64,000 nt of DNA, from positions 1,612,001 through 1,676,000 of the forward strand of contig NZ_JAHXKI010000002.1 in assembly GCF_019392195.1 (NCBI RefSeq), written 5' to 3'. The notes under the pieces are model-generated. The model was not told where the DNA came from. It saw nothing but the letters and a program-made list of their open reading frames with translations, and made no database searches. Made by a program: the position numbers and the translations under genes. This document shows positions 27,370 through 34,680 of the stretch, piece after piece (positions within the stretch are counted from its first letter, which is position 1; every line of letters begins with the position of its first letter). This stretch comes from Marinobacter sp. F4206. Lineage in GTDB: Bacteria; Pseudomonadota; Gammaproteobacteria; Pseudomonadales; Oleiphilaceae.

Positions 27370-27605
27370 GAGGAATTCGAAACGGCCACGAACTGAAACG
27401 TTCATATTCAAACCGACCACCTCGTAGCCACGGTTCAGGCACTGCTGAACCATTTACTGGCCATAGTTCTCGAAGGACTGCTCAACTCCCAGGTGGACCC
27501 TGTAATCCCATTCTTCATCGCGCCCCGCACAGTCGACCATGGAAATCGCCTTCATGCCCAAGGCATCAAGATTGGCGCGATCGCGAATACAGCCTGACGA
27601 TGGGA
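27370..27605 (-). pseudogene. Possible gene remnant in a 337-base gap
   Basis: The gap 27327-27663 has no intact gene. On the minus strand one frame reads as protein-like sequence (GCIRDRANLDALGMKAISMV, then GRDEEWDYRVHLGVEQSFEN) to a TAA, then continues MVQQCLNRGYEVVGLNMNVS in the same frame, before running into the dioxygenase end. It could be a decayed gene with a nonsense codon, or chance. I do not recognise the family. Confidence 0.25.
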
Positions 27606-27663
27606 TTGTTATTTTTCATGGGAAACCTGCCCTGCAGAGTGTATTTCTTCCTGGAACATAATG

Positions 27664-28383
27664 TCAGTAAACACCCGGCATCAACCGGTAGCGCACGCGT
27701 CGCGCATAGTCGCGATACCCCGGCAATTCCTCCTGCAGAGTCTGGTCCTCCAGCACCGTTCTGACCACCGCAATGATCAGCGCCACCGCCGCCGGAATCA
27801 GTGTCCACATTGAGCTCAGGGCCAGCACGATGCCCACCAATGCCACAATATTTCCGGCATAGCCCGGATGCCGAACAATCCTGTAGGGGCCGCTGTCACA
27901 CACCACATGCCCTCGATCCAACTGAATGCGCACAACGCTTGAGAAAAATCGGTTCTCTATCAATGCCCACGTAGCAAACGCGTATCCGAGAGTGGTCAGG
28001 AGGAAGCCGAGCACAATGAGCCCCAACGGAAATTCCGGTGACCAGCCATAGCGATGATCCAGCCCCGACACAATAACCAGCGGGAAACTCACGCTCAGAG
28101 CCATCAACGGTGCAAGTACTTTGTCCCAGGCTTTGGCGCTTTGGGCCTTCTCCATATTTTGTCGTTCGGCCATCAATCCCGGATGCCGCCTTTCCGCCCA
28201 AATGTGCCCGCCGAGGCCGACGACAAATATCAGCAGGGAATAGCCCCACCCCTGCCACCAACCAAGATCCCCTCCGCACACCAGGAGGACAAGTGGTATC
28301 AACAGATAAAGCACCACCAACCTGCCCCACTGATGAGGGGACGCTGCCTGAGCTACCTTTGAATGCTGCGCATCCGACGACAT
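27664..28383 (-). CDS. Isoprenylcysteine methyltransferase-like (ICMT/PEMT family) membrane protein
   Basis: 239 residues with five hydrophobic segments. The C-terminal third carries the family signature GPYRIVRHPGYAGNIV (SAM and substrate binding) and the closing pattern EDQTLQEELPGYRDYARRVR. Bacterial members are integral membrane methyltransferases whose substrates are mostly unknown. The ATG at 28383 has only a weak ribosome site. It is followed by the possible remnant described above. Confidence 0.85.
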   Translation of the reverse strand: MSSDAQHSKVAQAASPHQWGRLVVLYLLIPLVLLVCGGDLGWWQGWGYSLLIFVVGLGGHIWAERRHPGLMAERQNMEKAQSAKAWDKVLAPLMALSVSFPLVIVSGLDHRYGWSPEFPLGLIVLGFLLTTLGYAFATWALIENRFFSSVVRIQLDRGHVVCDSGPYRIVRHPGYAGNIVALVGIVLALSSMWTLIPAAVALIIAVVRTVLEDQTLQEELPGYRDYARRVRYRLMPGVY

Positions 28384-28454
28384 ATCGATGACCCCAAAAT
28401 CACGAGACCTCGGTTAAAAGGGGCGAGCCCGGAACAATGGGAATAGATTCTTGG

Positions 28455-30113
28455 TCACTGACCACCATCATTCTCTGCCGGAAATATCGGGTGCCATCGT
28501 CTGACCGATCCGCGGCCAAAGGCGTCTCCCACAAAAAACTCCGGCAGGGCACCGGACGGCTCGCTCAGAGAGGCGCCGTAATGGCTACTTACCCAGGATT
28601 CATTGTAGCCGGCCAGATTAAGCAGCGTCGGGAATACCTGAAAATGGCTGGTTCGGTCATTACCCGTCGATTGAGCCGACCTGAACCTTGCAAGGGTTCC
28701 CGGGTCATTGGAAAAAACCATCATCGGCACAATGCCCTCAAAGCGATTCGCTCTCGGCCGGCAGTGGGTGGCCAACGTCCCGTCATCGACGATGTTTTGG
28801 CCATGATCGCTGGTATAGATAATGACGTACTTCCTGAATTCGGCGCTTTCGGATAACAGGCCCTTAAACCAGTCATCGACGCTCCAACGTAGCCCATTCA
28901 AATAGGAGTTCAGGGATTTTTCTCTGTCGTTCATTGGCTCGCCTGGCTCAAGAGCCGGGGTGAAAATGGTGGACGCCTCGGGATAGCTCCTGAAGTACGG
29001 AAAGTGAATGCCATGCTTATTGAGCATGATGAAGGTCTTACCCGACTGCTCGAGCAGATCTATCAACGTGTCCCGGGCAATACCGTCGCTCTCATAGGTA
29101 AGGTTCTGGCGAAGCCTTAGCAGTTCGTCGATGAAGGTCGCCTCATGGTCGTTCATGAAGTTCTGGTAGTTCGCCCAGGCCTCTGCATTCTGAGCATCCA
29201 GGTACACATTGGAATACCCCGCCCTGCGGGTGAATTGCCAGATCGAGGGGGTCTTCAAGCTTGTCTGATCCTGGTCCGGGATCGCCTCTTTTCTAATCCC
29301 TGTCCTGAGGATGAGATTGGAATAATCACTGCAGTTTGACGATGACGCGGCCAACCCAAAATTCACCAGACCAGAATCCAGTGAGCTGAGGTAGGGGGTG
29401 GTTTCCCTCTTGTATCCGTTGATGCCCAGAATGTCCGCGCGGATGCTTTCATCCACAATCAGAACGATTTTCTCGACCGATGAGTCCAACGGCCCCGCGT
29501 AGCTAACCTCCAACCTCTCGCCCTCATATAGGTCACTTTGGCCGGCAAACATGAGCAGAGCCGGCACCCTGAAAAACGAAGGATACCGATCAAAAATGCC
29601 ATCGCTGGTTAGCAGAACAATGTAGACAAGCAGGACGACGCTGACAGGAACGGCGTAGAACTTCCCGGGGATAGTGAATTTCAGGAGGCGCGGCAGACGT
29701 TCGATGAGAATAATAAGCGGCACAAGAATGATAAAAAGCGGCAGCACTGCCAGGCCAATATTCTCAACCACTGCCCCGGCCCACCACTGAAAATAACTCA
29801 CGATCAGATCGGCCTGCTGGAAATCGATTGGCGCTTTTGAGACAAGAACGGAGCCAATATTGGAAAGAAAGAAGAAGACAAAAAACGGCAGGGTTATGGT
29901 TCGAAAAAGACTGCGGCCACTGAAAAACACCAGGAATACACCTGCCACGCTCCAGAGCAACACCATCACGGACAGGAGAAGTTCCGTGATCTGACCCTGA
30001 CGCCACAGCAGCCGAAACGGATACAAAAAGTCGGAGAACATTCCGAATTCTGCCACCAGAAGAACCGAAACCGCCCCGAGACCAATAGCCTTTCCCACAC
30101 TGTGATCTGCCAT
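28455..30113 (-). CDS. Membrane sulfatase / phosphoethanolamine-transferase-like protein
   Basis: 552 residues from the ATG at 30113. Five N-terminal transmembrane helices (to about residue 200) precede a periplasmic alkaline-phosphatase-superfamily domain. Metal and nucleophile positions can be followed: IVLIVDESIRADILG (Glu ligand), SSNCSDYSNLILRTG (Ser/Thr nucleophile region), YTSDHGQN (Asp-His) and RTSHFQVFPTLL (His). The arrangement is that of EptA/LtaS-like enzymes that transfer phosphoethanolamine or phosphoglycerol to envelope glycans. The family's strict nucleophilic Thr is not certain here, so donor and acceptor remain open. Confidence 0.8.
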   Translation of the reverse strand: MADHSVGKAIGLGAVSVLLVAEFGMFSDFLYPFRLLWRQGQITELLLSVMVLLWSVAGVFLVFFSGRSLFRTITLPFFVFFFLSNIGSVLVSKAPIDFQQADLIVSYFQWWAGAVVENIGLAVLPLFIILVPLIILIERLPRLLKFTIPGKFYAVPVSVVLLVYIVLLTSDGIFDRYPSFFRVPALLMFAGQSDLYEGERLEVSYAGPLDSSVEKIVLIVDESIRADILGINGYKRETTPYLSSLDSGLVNFGLAASSSNCSDYSNLILRTGIRKEAIPDQDQTSLKTPSIWQFTRRAGYSNVYLDAQNAEAWANYQNFMNDHEATFIDELLRLRQNLTYESDGIARDTLIDLLEQSGKTFIMLNKHGIHFPYFRSYPEASTIFTPALEPGEPMNDREKSLNSYLNGLRWSVDDWFKGLLSESAEFRKYVIIYTSDHGQNIVDDGTLATHCRPRANRFEGIVPMMVFSNDPGTLARFRSAQSTGNDRTSHFQVFPTLLNLAGYNESWVSSHYGASLSEPSGALPEFFVGDAFGRGSVRRWHPIFPAENDGGQ

Positions 30114-30229
30114 AGATTTCCCGCCCCGCCGGTCCGGCAACAACAGGCCAAAGACCCGGCACCCATCATAGCGTCTTCAAGGCGCCGAGGAATTGATCCC
30201 GGTAGACCAAAAGCTTGATTCCGGCCCCC

Positions 30230-30264
30230 GCCGGGACTTTACTGAAAGTGTCCCGGCTTTTTTT
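30230..30264 (+). terminator. Intrinsic terminator with no obvious upstream gene
   Basis: GCCGGGAC (30230-30237) pairs perfectly with GTCCCGGC (30250-30257) and is followed by seven Ts. It is a strong plus-strand terminator. The nearest plus-strand gene upstream ends at 27326, while the next one (30373) starts downstream. It therefore ends either a short untranslated RNA or a premature transcript of the DUF3135 gene. Confidence 0.7.
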
Positions 30265-30372
30265 CTGCGAGGGGTTAACGTTTCGTTTCCGGACAGTCGA
30301 ACGCGGGTTACAGGGGCTTTGAAAAGGAGTGGTGCAGTACTTGTTACTTGAATCCAGGAAAGGAGGCAAGTT

Positions 30373-30705
30373 ATGGATATGCCCACGTTCGACGAGCTCA
30401 AGGATCTGGCTCAGCGTGATCCGGCAGGCTTCGAGGTTTTACGCGCGGAAGCGATTGAAGACTGTATTCGCCGGAGTTCGGAGTGCAATCAACGCCGACT
30501 GCGGGGCCTGCAGTTTGTGATCGAGGCCCGACGCCGGGTAGCCGGCAGTCCGATGAAGGCATTGTTGGATATTCAGGCGATGATGTACGAGTCATTGCTC
30601 GGTCTGCAACAAGCCCTGCTGGATCAGCAGCGCCCCTGTGCGCCACGGGGGCAGGCCAGCGCGCGAGTCCTGCACCTTAAACCACCGCGACCCTCTGTGG
30701 ATTAA
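30373..30705 (+). CDS. DUF3135 domain-containing protein
   Basis: 110 residues, soluble and helical. MPTFDELKDLAQRDPAGFE and LRGLQFVIEARRRVAGSPMKA match the DUF3135 family, small proteins of unknown function in Pseudomonas, Marinobacter and relatives. The C-terminal ~25 residues are Pro/Arg-rich and poorly conserved. A strong AAAGGAGG ribosome site precedes the ATG. An intrinsic terminator lies 110 bases upstream in its leader region. Confidence 0.8.
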   Translation: MDMPTFDELKDLAQRDPAGFEVLRAEAIEDCIRRSSECNQRRLRGLQFVIEARRRVAGSPMKALLDIQAMMYESLLGLQQALLDQQRPCAPRGQASARVLHLKPPRPSVD

Positions 30706-30800
30706 TGGTGTAACGCCAGGGTATCCCGGGGGCCGCAAAGCCGGGCCTGAGTATGTCGGTGTGCCCCTTTGCCGAGGGGCAAGATGCAATTTCGCACTGC

Positions 30801-32354
30801 CTATCTGAGCTTCCGGAAAACATGCGGATCAATCGCCCCAGCGCCAAACATGCCGCCCGAGAGAGCACCAGCGATGCCCGGGCACATTACATCCTGACCT
30901 GCCAGGAACAGACCGGGAACAGGCGTGCGGGCGTTGAGTGCGTCTGACAACATGCGGCGCGGGGTCGTTTCCACGCCATAGAACCCGCCCTTTTCGTGGC
31001 CGGTAAATGATGCAGTGGCCAGTGGTGTGCCCAGTTCATGGTAGACGATCAGCGGTGCCAGATCCGGGAACTTCGTCTTGAAGAACTCCAGCATCCTGGA
31101 TTCGATACTCTGCTTGAACGATGCCCACTCATCGGCACGTTCCTCCGCACCGCCATCCGCGAATTCAGCCACCGACGACCAGTCGGCCCAAAGCAGCATA
31201 TCCCCCGTGTGCTTGTTCGTCGGACCCGGATCGTGCGCGGGATCCTTCAGAGACGAAAACGACACAAACATCATCGGAATTGGCTCGCCGTCTGCCGCGG
31301 CCCAGATCGCATCATTGGTGTCCCAGCTTTCGTAAAACCAATGGTTCGAGCGGGTCGCGCCGTGTTGGGCGATGTCTCCCTCGAAGCCGAGAAAGAGATC
31401 GAAGTGGCAGATCGACGGCTTGAAAGTGGCGATTTCGCGAGCCCAGTGCTGTTGGCGAATGTCCTCCGGGAGCAGGCGCTTCACGGTTTCACCGGCGCCA
31501 ATCGCCGAGACGATGAAGGGCGCGTGGAATTCTTCCCCGGACTTGGTGCGCACACCGACGGCTCTGCCATCATCCAGCACGATCCCATCAACCGGTGTTC
31601 CAGCCCTGGCGGCGCCGCCGGCCGCGTCAATCACCGGGACAAGTCCCCTGGCGATGGCGGCGGCCCCCCCGACGGGATAGCCAGCGCCTTCAAGATAGTG
31701 CCCCATGATCGTGGCGTGAATGGCGAAACTCGCTTCTTTCGGTTTGCCGCCGTAGGTGCCCCACTGCGCCGACAGCACAGTGGCAAGCTTCGGATTGCTG
31801 ATCAGTTCCGCGATGACCTCACCCGTTGTACGCCCGCACCAGCGCTGAATCTTCCGCTTGTTCCACCAGTGATGGGCGGAACGGAACGGCTCCGGCATTG
31901 CTCGCTCGACACCCACCATGTGCCCGGCTTCCTCAGCCGACAGCAACGCCTCGAAGTAGGCGTCTATTTCGGCAGCGTTATCGGGGAAACGGTCTTTCAG
32001 CTCCATCTTGTAGGCTTCAGCCGGGCGCCCCACGGAAATTTCGAAGCCATCCGGGAAGTGCAGCGTGTCATAGACGGTGCCAACCGAGCGGAACTCGATG
32101 GTGCCACCGCTGAGCCAGTCCACGATGCGGCCCGCAAGCTGGTCATGCCCGAACGTGCCGCAGTAATGAAGGCCGACATCCCAGGTGAAACCATCGCGAG
32201 AAAACGTGTGGGTGAGCCCGCCAATCGTCTGGGCTTGCTCGAGTAGCAGGACTTTATGATCCAACCGGGAAAGTGCCGCGGCCGTCGTCATGCCGCCCAT
32301 ACCGGACCCAATGACAATGACGTCGAACTCGCTTGCTGAAGATGTAGCTGCCAT
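30801..32354 (-). CDS. CrtI-type FAD-dependent oxidoreductase (phytoene desaturase / retinol saturase family)
   Basis: 517 residues. An N-terminal Rossmann motif VIVIGSGMGGMTTAAALS is followed by LLLEQAQTIGGLTHTF, the FAD-binding GG doublet, and the C-terminal carotenoid-dehydrogenase motif LFLAGQDVMCPGIAGALSGG. The family desaturates, saturates or isomerises carotenoids and retinoids, and also includes oxidoreductases of unknown use. No carotenoid genes are adjacent, so the substrate is unknown. AGAGGAG precedes the ATG at 32354. Confidence 0.85.
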   Translation of the reverse strand: MAATSSASEFDVIVIGSGMGGMTTAAALSRLDHKVLLLEQAQTIGGLTHTFSRDGFTWDVGLHYCGTFGHDQLAGRIVDWLSGGTIEFRSVGTVYDTLHFPDGFEISVGRPAEAYKMELKDRFPDNAAEIDAYFEALLSAEEAGHMVGVERAMPEPFRSAHHWWNKRKIQRWCGRTTGEVIAELISNPKLATVLSAQWGTYGGKPKEASFAIHATIMGHYLEGAGYPVGGAAAIARGLVPVIDAAGGAARAGTPVDGIVLDDGRAVGVRTKSGEEFHAPFIVSAIGAGETVKRLLPEDIRQQHWAREIATFKPSICHFDLFLGFEGDIAQHGATRSNHWFYESWDTNDAIWAAADGEPIPMMFVSFSSLKDPAHDPGPTNKHTGDMLLWADWSSVAEFADGGAEERADEWASFKQSIESRMLEFFKTKFPDLAPLIVYHELGTPLATASFTGHEKGGFYGVETTPRRMLSDALNARTPVPGLFLAGQDVMCPGIAGALSGGMFGAGAIDPHVFRKLR

Positions 32355-32437
32355 TCGACGACATCTCCTCTTCTCATCCGTGTACTGGATGATTATAGCT
32401 GTCGCTGATCCGATGTCAGGTCAACAGAGCTACCGTC

Positions 32438-32723
32438 TCATACCGCCTCGGATTCAGGCTCATCTCCACCCCGCAACACCAAATACAGAAGCGGGCCTGC
32501 AGAAACAAACACCGCGGTCAGAACGAAAAACGGGATGAGATAGCCCAGCCCTTTGCCTCGGCTCTTGGCGTCCTAGTACATCCAAACACAGGCCAACGTG
32601 GCGAGAATGTAGAGATCGATGACAACCTGAGCGGTATCCGGGCTAGACATCAGCTGGGCACCGAAGGCCAGAAGCGACTGCTCTGATACACCCGAGTTTA
32701 TGGCGCTTTTGTAGGTTTTTCAT
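32438..32723 (-). pseudogene. Disrupted DUF2834-like membrane protein gene
   Basis: The ATG at 32723 overlaps the stop of the upstream peptidase gene (ATGA). In that frame it ends early. If one A of the run AAAAA after the ATG is removed, the frame reads MKTYKSAINSGVSEQ and on through two hydrophobic helices to a TGA at 32438. In the middle, VWMY is followed by an in-frame TAG (32575-32573) and then DAKSRGKGLGYLIPFFVL. The two-helix layout with a charged DAKSRGKG loop fits DUF2834. There are thus two lesions, a frameshift and an amber codon. Sequencing error could explain the A run but less easily the TAG. Confidence 0.6.
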
Positions 32724-33616
32724 TTTCTTATTACTACACTGTTGATCGACAACGACTGCCCGTTAAACCTGATCGCCTGCTCCACACCATCCTTTTTTGC
32801 ATCGATATGGAGATGCGGCTCAGATGTATTTCCCGAATTACCGATCTCAGCCAACTGTTGCCCTAAAGCCACGACCTCACCCTCTGCCACTTTGATACTT
32901 CCTCGCTTTAAGTGGGCCATGAAGACATCAGCCTCGGCGCACTTCAGCACCACATAGTTGCCTTCCGGTTGCCCTGTATCGGGGTGTCCTGGAGGATTGT
33001 CCGGTAGATCCGCGCGAACCTTGAAAACAACTCCTCGACACGGGCTGTAAAGCTTCTCGCCAAAAATTTCGTAGGCGCCAAGCCCTCTCGGGCCTATGCC
33101 ATGTGCCCGATTTCCCAGTGAGTTTAACTTGACGATGTCCACCGCAAGCTTGCTGTTGCTCAACGCGTGGAAAGGGTTTGTGATGCGGCTGTTCCCGCCT
33201 TGAAGCACGTAATAGGTTCCTGATCTAAGCGGGAAGGCCAACTCAGCCGTTTTCCCTGCGGGATAATTTGACCCGATGGCCAAGGCATTCAGCACCAAAA
33301 ACGGAAGAAGAACCAAGATAGACGGCATTGGGAGTCGGTTATCCCCCGCTGAAAAATGCTGGCTATTACGCCTCGCTCGGAAGTAGGAGAACACCGCAGC
33401 AACGGCAAATAACCAGAGCACAACATACCGCAAGTAATAACTTGTGAAAGCCCAAGGGCCGGTCATAAACGCGAAGACGATGATATTTCCACAAGCCAAT
33501 AACCGGACAAACCAATTCGCCCAGCTTCGAAAGGGAAAAGTGAGGAGCCAGGCGAAACCCACTCCCGAAAGAAGGATTGGATAGGCCGCGAACGCTATGG
33601 GAAGAATTCCACTCAT
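32720..33616 (-). CDS. Membrane-anchored M23 (LytM-like) peptidase, possibly inactive
   Basis: 298 residues: four transmembrane helices in the first ~120, then a periplasmic LytM-fold domain. The C-terminal HxH zinc motif is intact (SEPHLHID), as are VFMAHLKRGSI and the VAEGEVVALGQQLAEIGNSG blocks. The usual first ligand of HxxxD is missing: the segment reads SNSKLAVDIV, with Asp kept and His replaced. Catalysis is therefore doubtful. The start lies 20 bases after an attC core site and no ribosome site is visible, so this is probably an integron cassette gene. Its stop overlaps the DUF2834-like pseudogene. Confidence 0.78.
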   Translation of the reverse strand: MSGILPIAFAAYPILLSGVGFAWLLTFPFRSWANWFVRLLACGNIIVFAFMTGPWAFTSYYLRYVVLWLFAVAAVFSYFRARRNSQHFSAGDNRLPMPSILVLLPFLVLNALAIGSNYPAGKTAELAFPLRSGTYYVLQGGNSRITNPFHALSNSKLAVDIVKLNSLGNRAHGIGPRGLGAYEIFGEKLYSPCRGVVFKVRADLPDNPPGHPDTGQPEGNYVVLKCAEADVFMAHLKRGSIKVAEGEVVALGQQLAEIGNSGNTSEPHLHIDAKKDGVEQAIRFNGQSLSINSVVIRK

Positions 33617-33636
33617 GACGTTAAATGATCAAAGGT

Positions 33637-33696
33637 GCGTAACGCCGGCGGCAGGGGCGCGAAGTTAGGAACTTCCCTTGACCGCACTTGTTATAC
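33637..33696 (-). other. attC-like site after the zinc-ribbon gene
   Basis: Minus strand: outer box GTATAAC (33696-33690) and core-type box GTTACGC (33643-33637), 60 bases in all. Between them, GCGG pairs with CCGC, AGGG with CCCCT, and the centre is a perfect hairpin GAAGTT-CCT-AACTTC. The boxes depart from RYYYAAC and GTTRRRY by one or two bases. It lies just beyond the stop of the upstream gene and 20 bases before the peptidase start, the normal cassette spacing. Confidence 0.6.
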
Positions 33697-33701
33697 CATT
33701 A

Positions 33702-33962
33702 CTACCCATGACGAATGGGCGCTGTGAAGTAGGAAGAAATAATAAAGATCAGAAGCCCGAAAAATACAGAAGCCACCACGACCTCAACACTAAATCCACC
33801 TAAGACCTTCCCCAACAAATAGCCACCTGTAGAGCCAATACCGAAAGAGGCCCACATGCTGGCCCCACCCTGCACCGAGATAGTTGATTTGCAGTGAGGG
33901 CACTCAATGGCCTTCTGCTCGGATGGAGTCAGCCTCTGACGAATCAGATTGAAAAACGGCAA
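33702..33962 (-). CDS. Cassette-encoded zinc-ribbon membrane protein with a doubtful 5' end
   Basis: 86 residues from a TTG at 33962, with one CxxC (ECPHC) and a C-terminal transmembrane pair (GIGSTGGYLLGKVLG and VVVASVFFGLLIFIISSYF). The same frame continues upstream as KIKTCPYCTETLPFFNL, adding a second CxxC that would complete a four-cysteine zinc ribbon. It lacks a start: GTG at 34000 reads GTG GCA AAA TAA, and one extra A would give a perfect MAKIKTCPYC start. Either a base is missing from the A run or the gene is broken. The family is not recognised. Confidence 0.6.
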   Translation of the reverse strand: MPFFNLIRQRLTPSEQKAIECPHCKSTISVQGGASMWASFGIGSTGGYLLGKVLGGFSVEVVVASVFFGLLIFIISSYFTAPIRHG

Positions 33963-34006
33963 GGTTTCTGTGCAATAGGGGCAGGTTTTTATTTTGCCAC
34001 CTCATG

Positions 34007-34083
34007 TTCTAACGCCCGGCTCACGCGCCGGTTTGGAGCCGCGAAGCGGCGGAAAATTGGCGCTGTGCAGCCGTTGGTTATGC
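34007..34083 (-). other. attC site after higA
   Basis: Minus strand: GCATAAC (34083-34077), overlapping the higA stop codon, to GTTAGAA (34013-34007), 77 bases. The inner arms CCGCCGCTTCGCGG and GCCGGCGCGTGAGCC fold into GC-rich stems, and AACGGC near the outer box mirrors GCCGGGC near the core. Box and stem order is that of integron cassette recombination sites. Confidence 0.75.
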
Positions 34084-34392
34084 CCTGTGCCCGATTTCGG
34101 ATACAGCATCCCACGGACGAATATTCTTCAGTTGATCCTCTAGGGCATCTTCCGCAATCTCAATGTCATAGGCTGCCTGAGCTCGCAACCAGTAGCCATT
34201 GGACAAACCAAAGAAACGACAGAGTCGCAGGTCCGTATCTGCGGTAATCGCACGCTTTCCGGCAATAATCTGGCCGATCCTCTGAGCAGGCACCCCAATC
34301 TCTTTAGCCAAGCGGTATTGAGAAATACCCATCGGCTCAAGGAACTCTTCCTTCAGTAACTCGCCTGGCGTTACAGCTTCAATGTTGCGCAT
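34078..34392 (-). CDS. higA: HigA antitoxin, XRE-type helix-turn-helix
   Basis: 104 residues. MRNIEAVTPGELLKEEFLEP and the helix-turn-helix ISQYRLAKEIGVPAQRIGQII are typical of HigA antitoxins, which bind the toxin and repress the operon. AGGAGG overlaps the stop of the toxin gene at ideal spacing from the ATG at 34392, so the two are translationally coupled in toxin-first order, as is usual for higBA. It sits between two attC sites, a common cargo type that stabilises cassette arrays. Confidence 0.9.
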   Translation of the reverse strand: MRNIEAVTPGELLKEEFLEPMGISQYRLAKEIGVPAQRIGQIIAGKRAITADTDLRLCRFFGLSNGYWLRAQAAYDIEIAEDALEDQLKNIRPWDAVSEIGHRA

Positions 34393-34402
34393 GAGTTACC
34401 TC

Positions 34403-34594
34403 CTAATGGTAATCAACAATTTCGACATCTTCCGCGCCGGCCCTGGTCCAGCGGAAGCAAACCCGGAACTGCCTGTTGATTCGAATGCTGTGCTGACCTT
34501 GGCGGTCACCATGCAATGGCTCCAACATATTTCCGGGCGGTACTTTGAGATCATCCAACTGGCTTGCAGCCTGAAGTTGCCGAATTTTCCTCAA
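34403..34594 (-). pseudogene. higB: HigB toxin gene with its 5' end replaced by attC sequence
   Basis: The C-terminal ~80 residues are a clear RelE/HigB toxin (LDDLKVPPGN, GDRQGQHSIRINRQFRVCF, DVEIVDYH). No ATG exists. The first possible start is TTG at 34594, giving 63 residues instead of about 92. The frame stays open upstream through FVNFERVA and GRRVRR, which still look like HigB, and then reads straight into attC DNA (NSFRPTAST). The usual first ~15 residues (MI-SF type) are absent. The toxin is probably silent or inactive while the antitoxin remains intact. Weak TTG initiation cannot be excluded. Confidence 0.7.
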
Positions 34595-34680
34595 GGCAAC
34601 TCGCTCAAAATTGACGAAGCGTCTGACGCGGCGTCCGGTGGAGGCCGTAGGCCGGAACGAATTTGATTGCCTTGTTAAAT
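34592..34680 (-). other. Degenerate attC fused to the higB 5' end
   Basis: Minus strand: the outer box ATTTAAC (34680-34674) overlaps the stop of the upstream gene. AAGGCAA next to it pairs with TTGCCTT at 34599-34593, TCAAATT mirrors AATTTTGA, and the centre GACGAAGCGTC/GACGCGGCGTC folds on itself. Where the core GTTRRRY should follow, the sequence is GAGGAAA, inside higB. It shares CCTCCACCGGACGCC with the next attC in the array. Confidence 0.6.
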
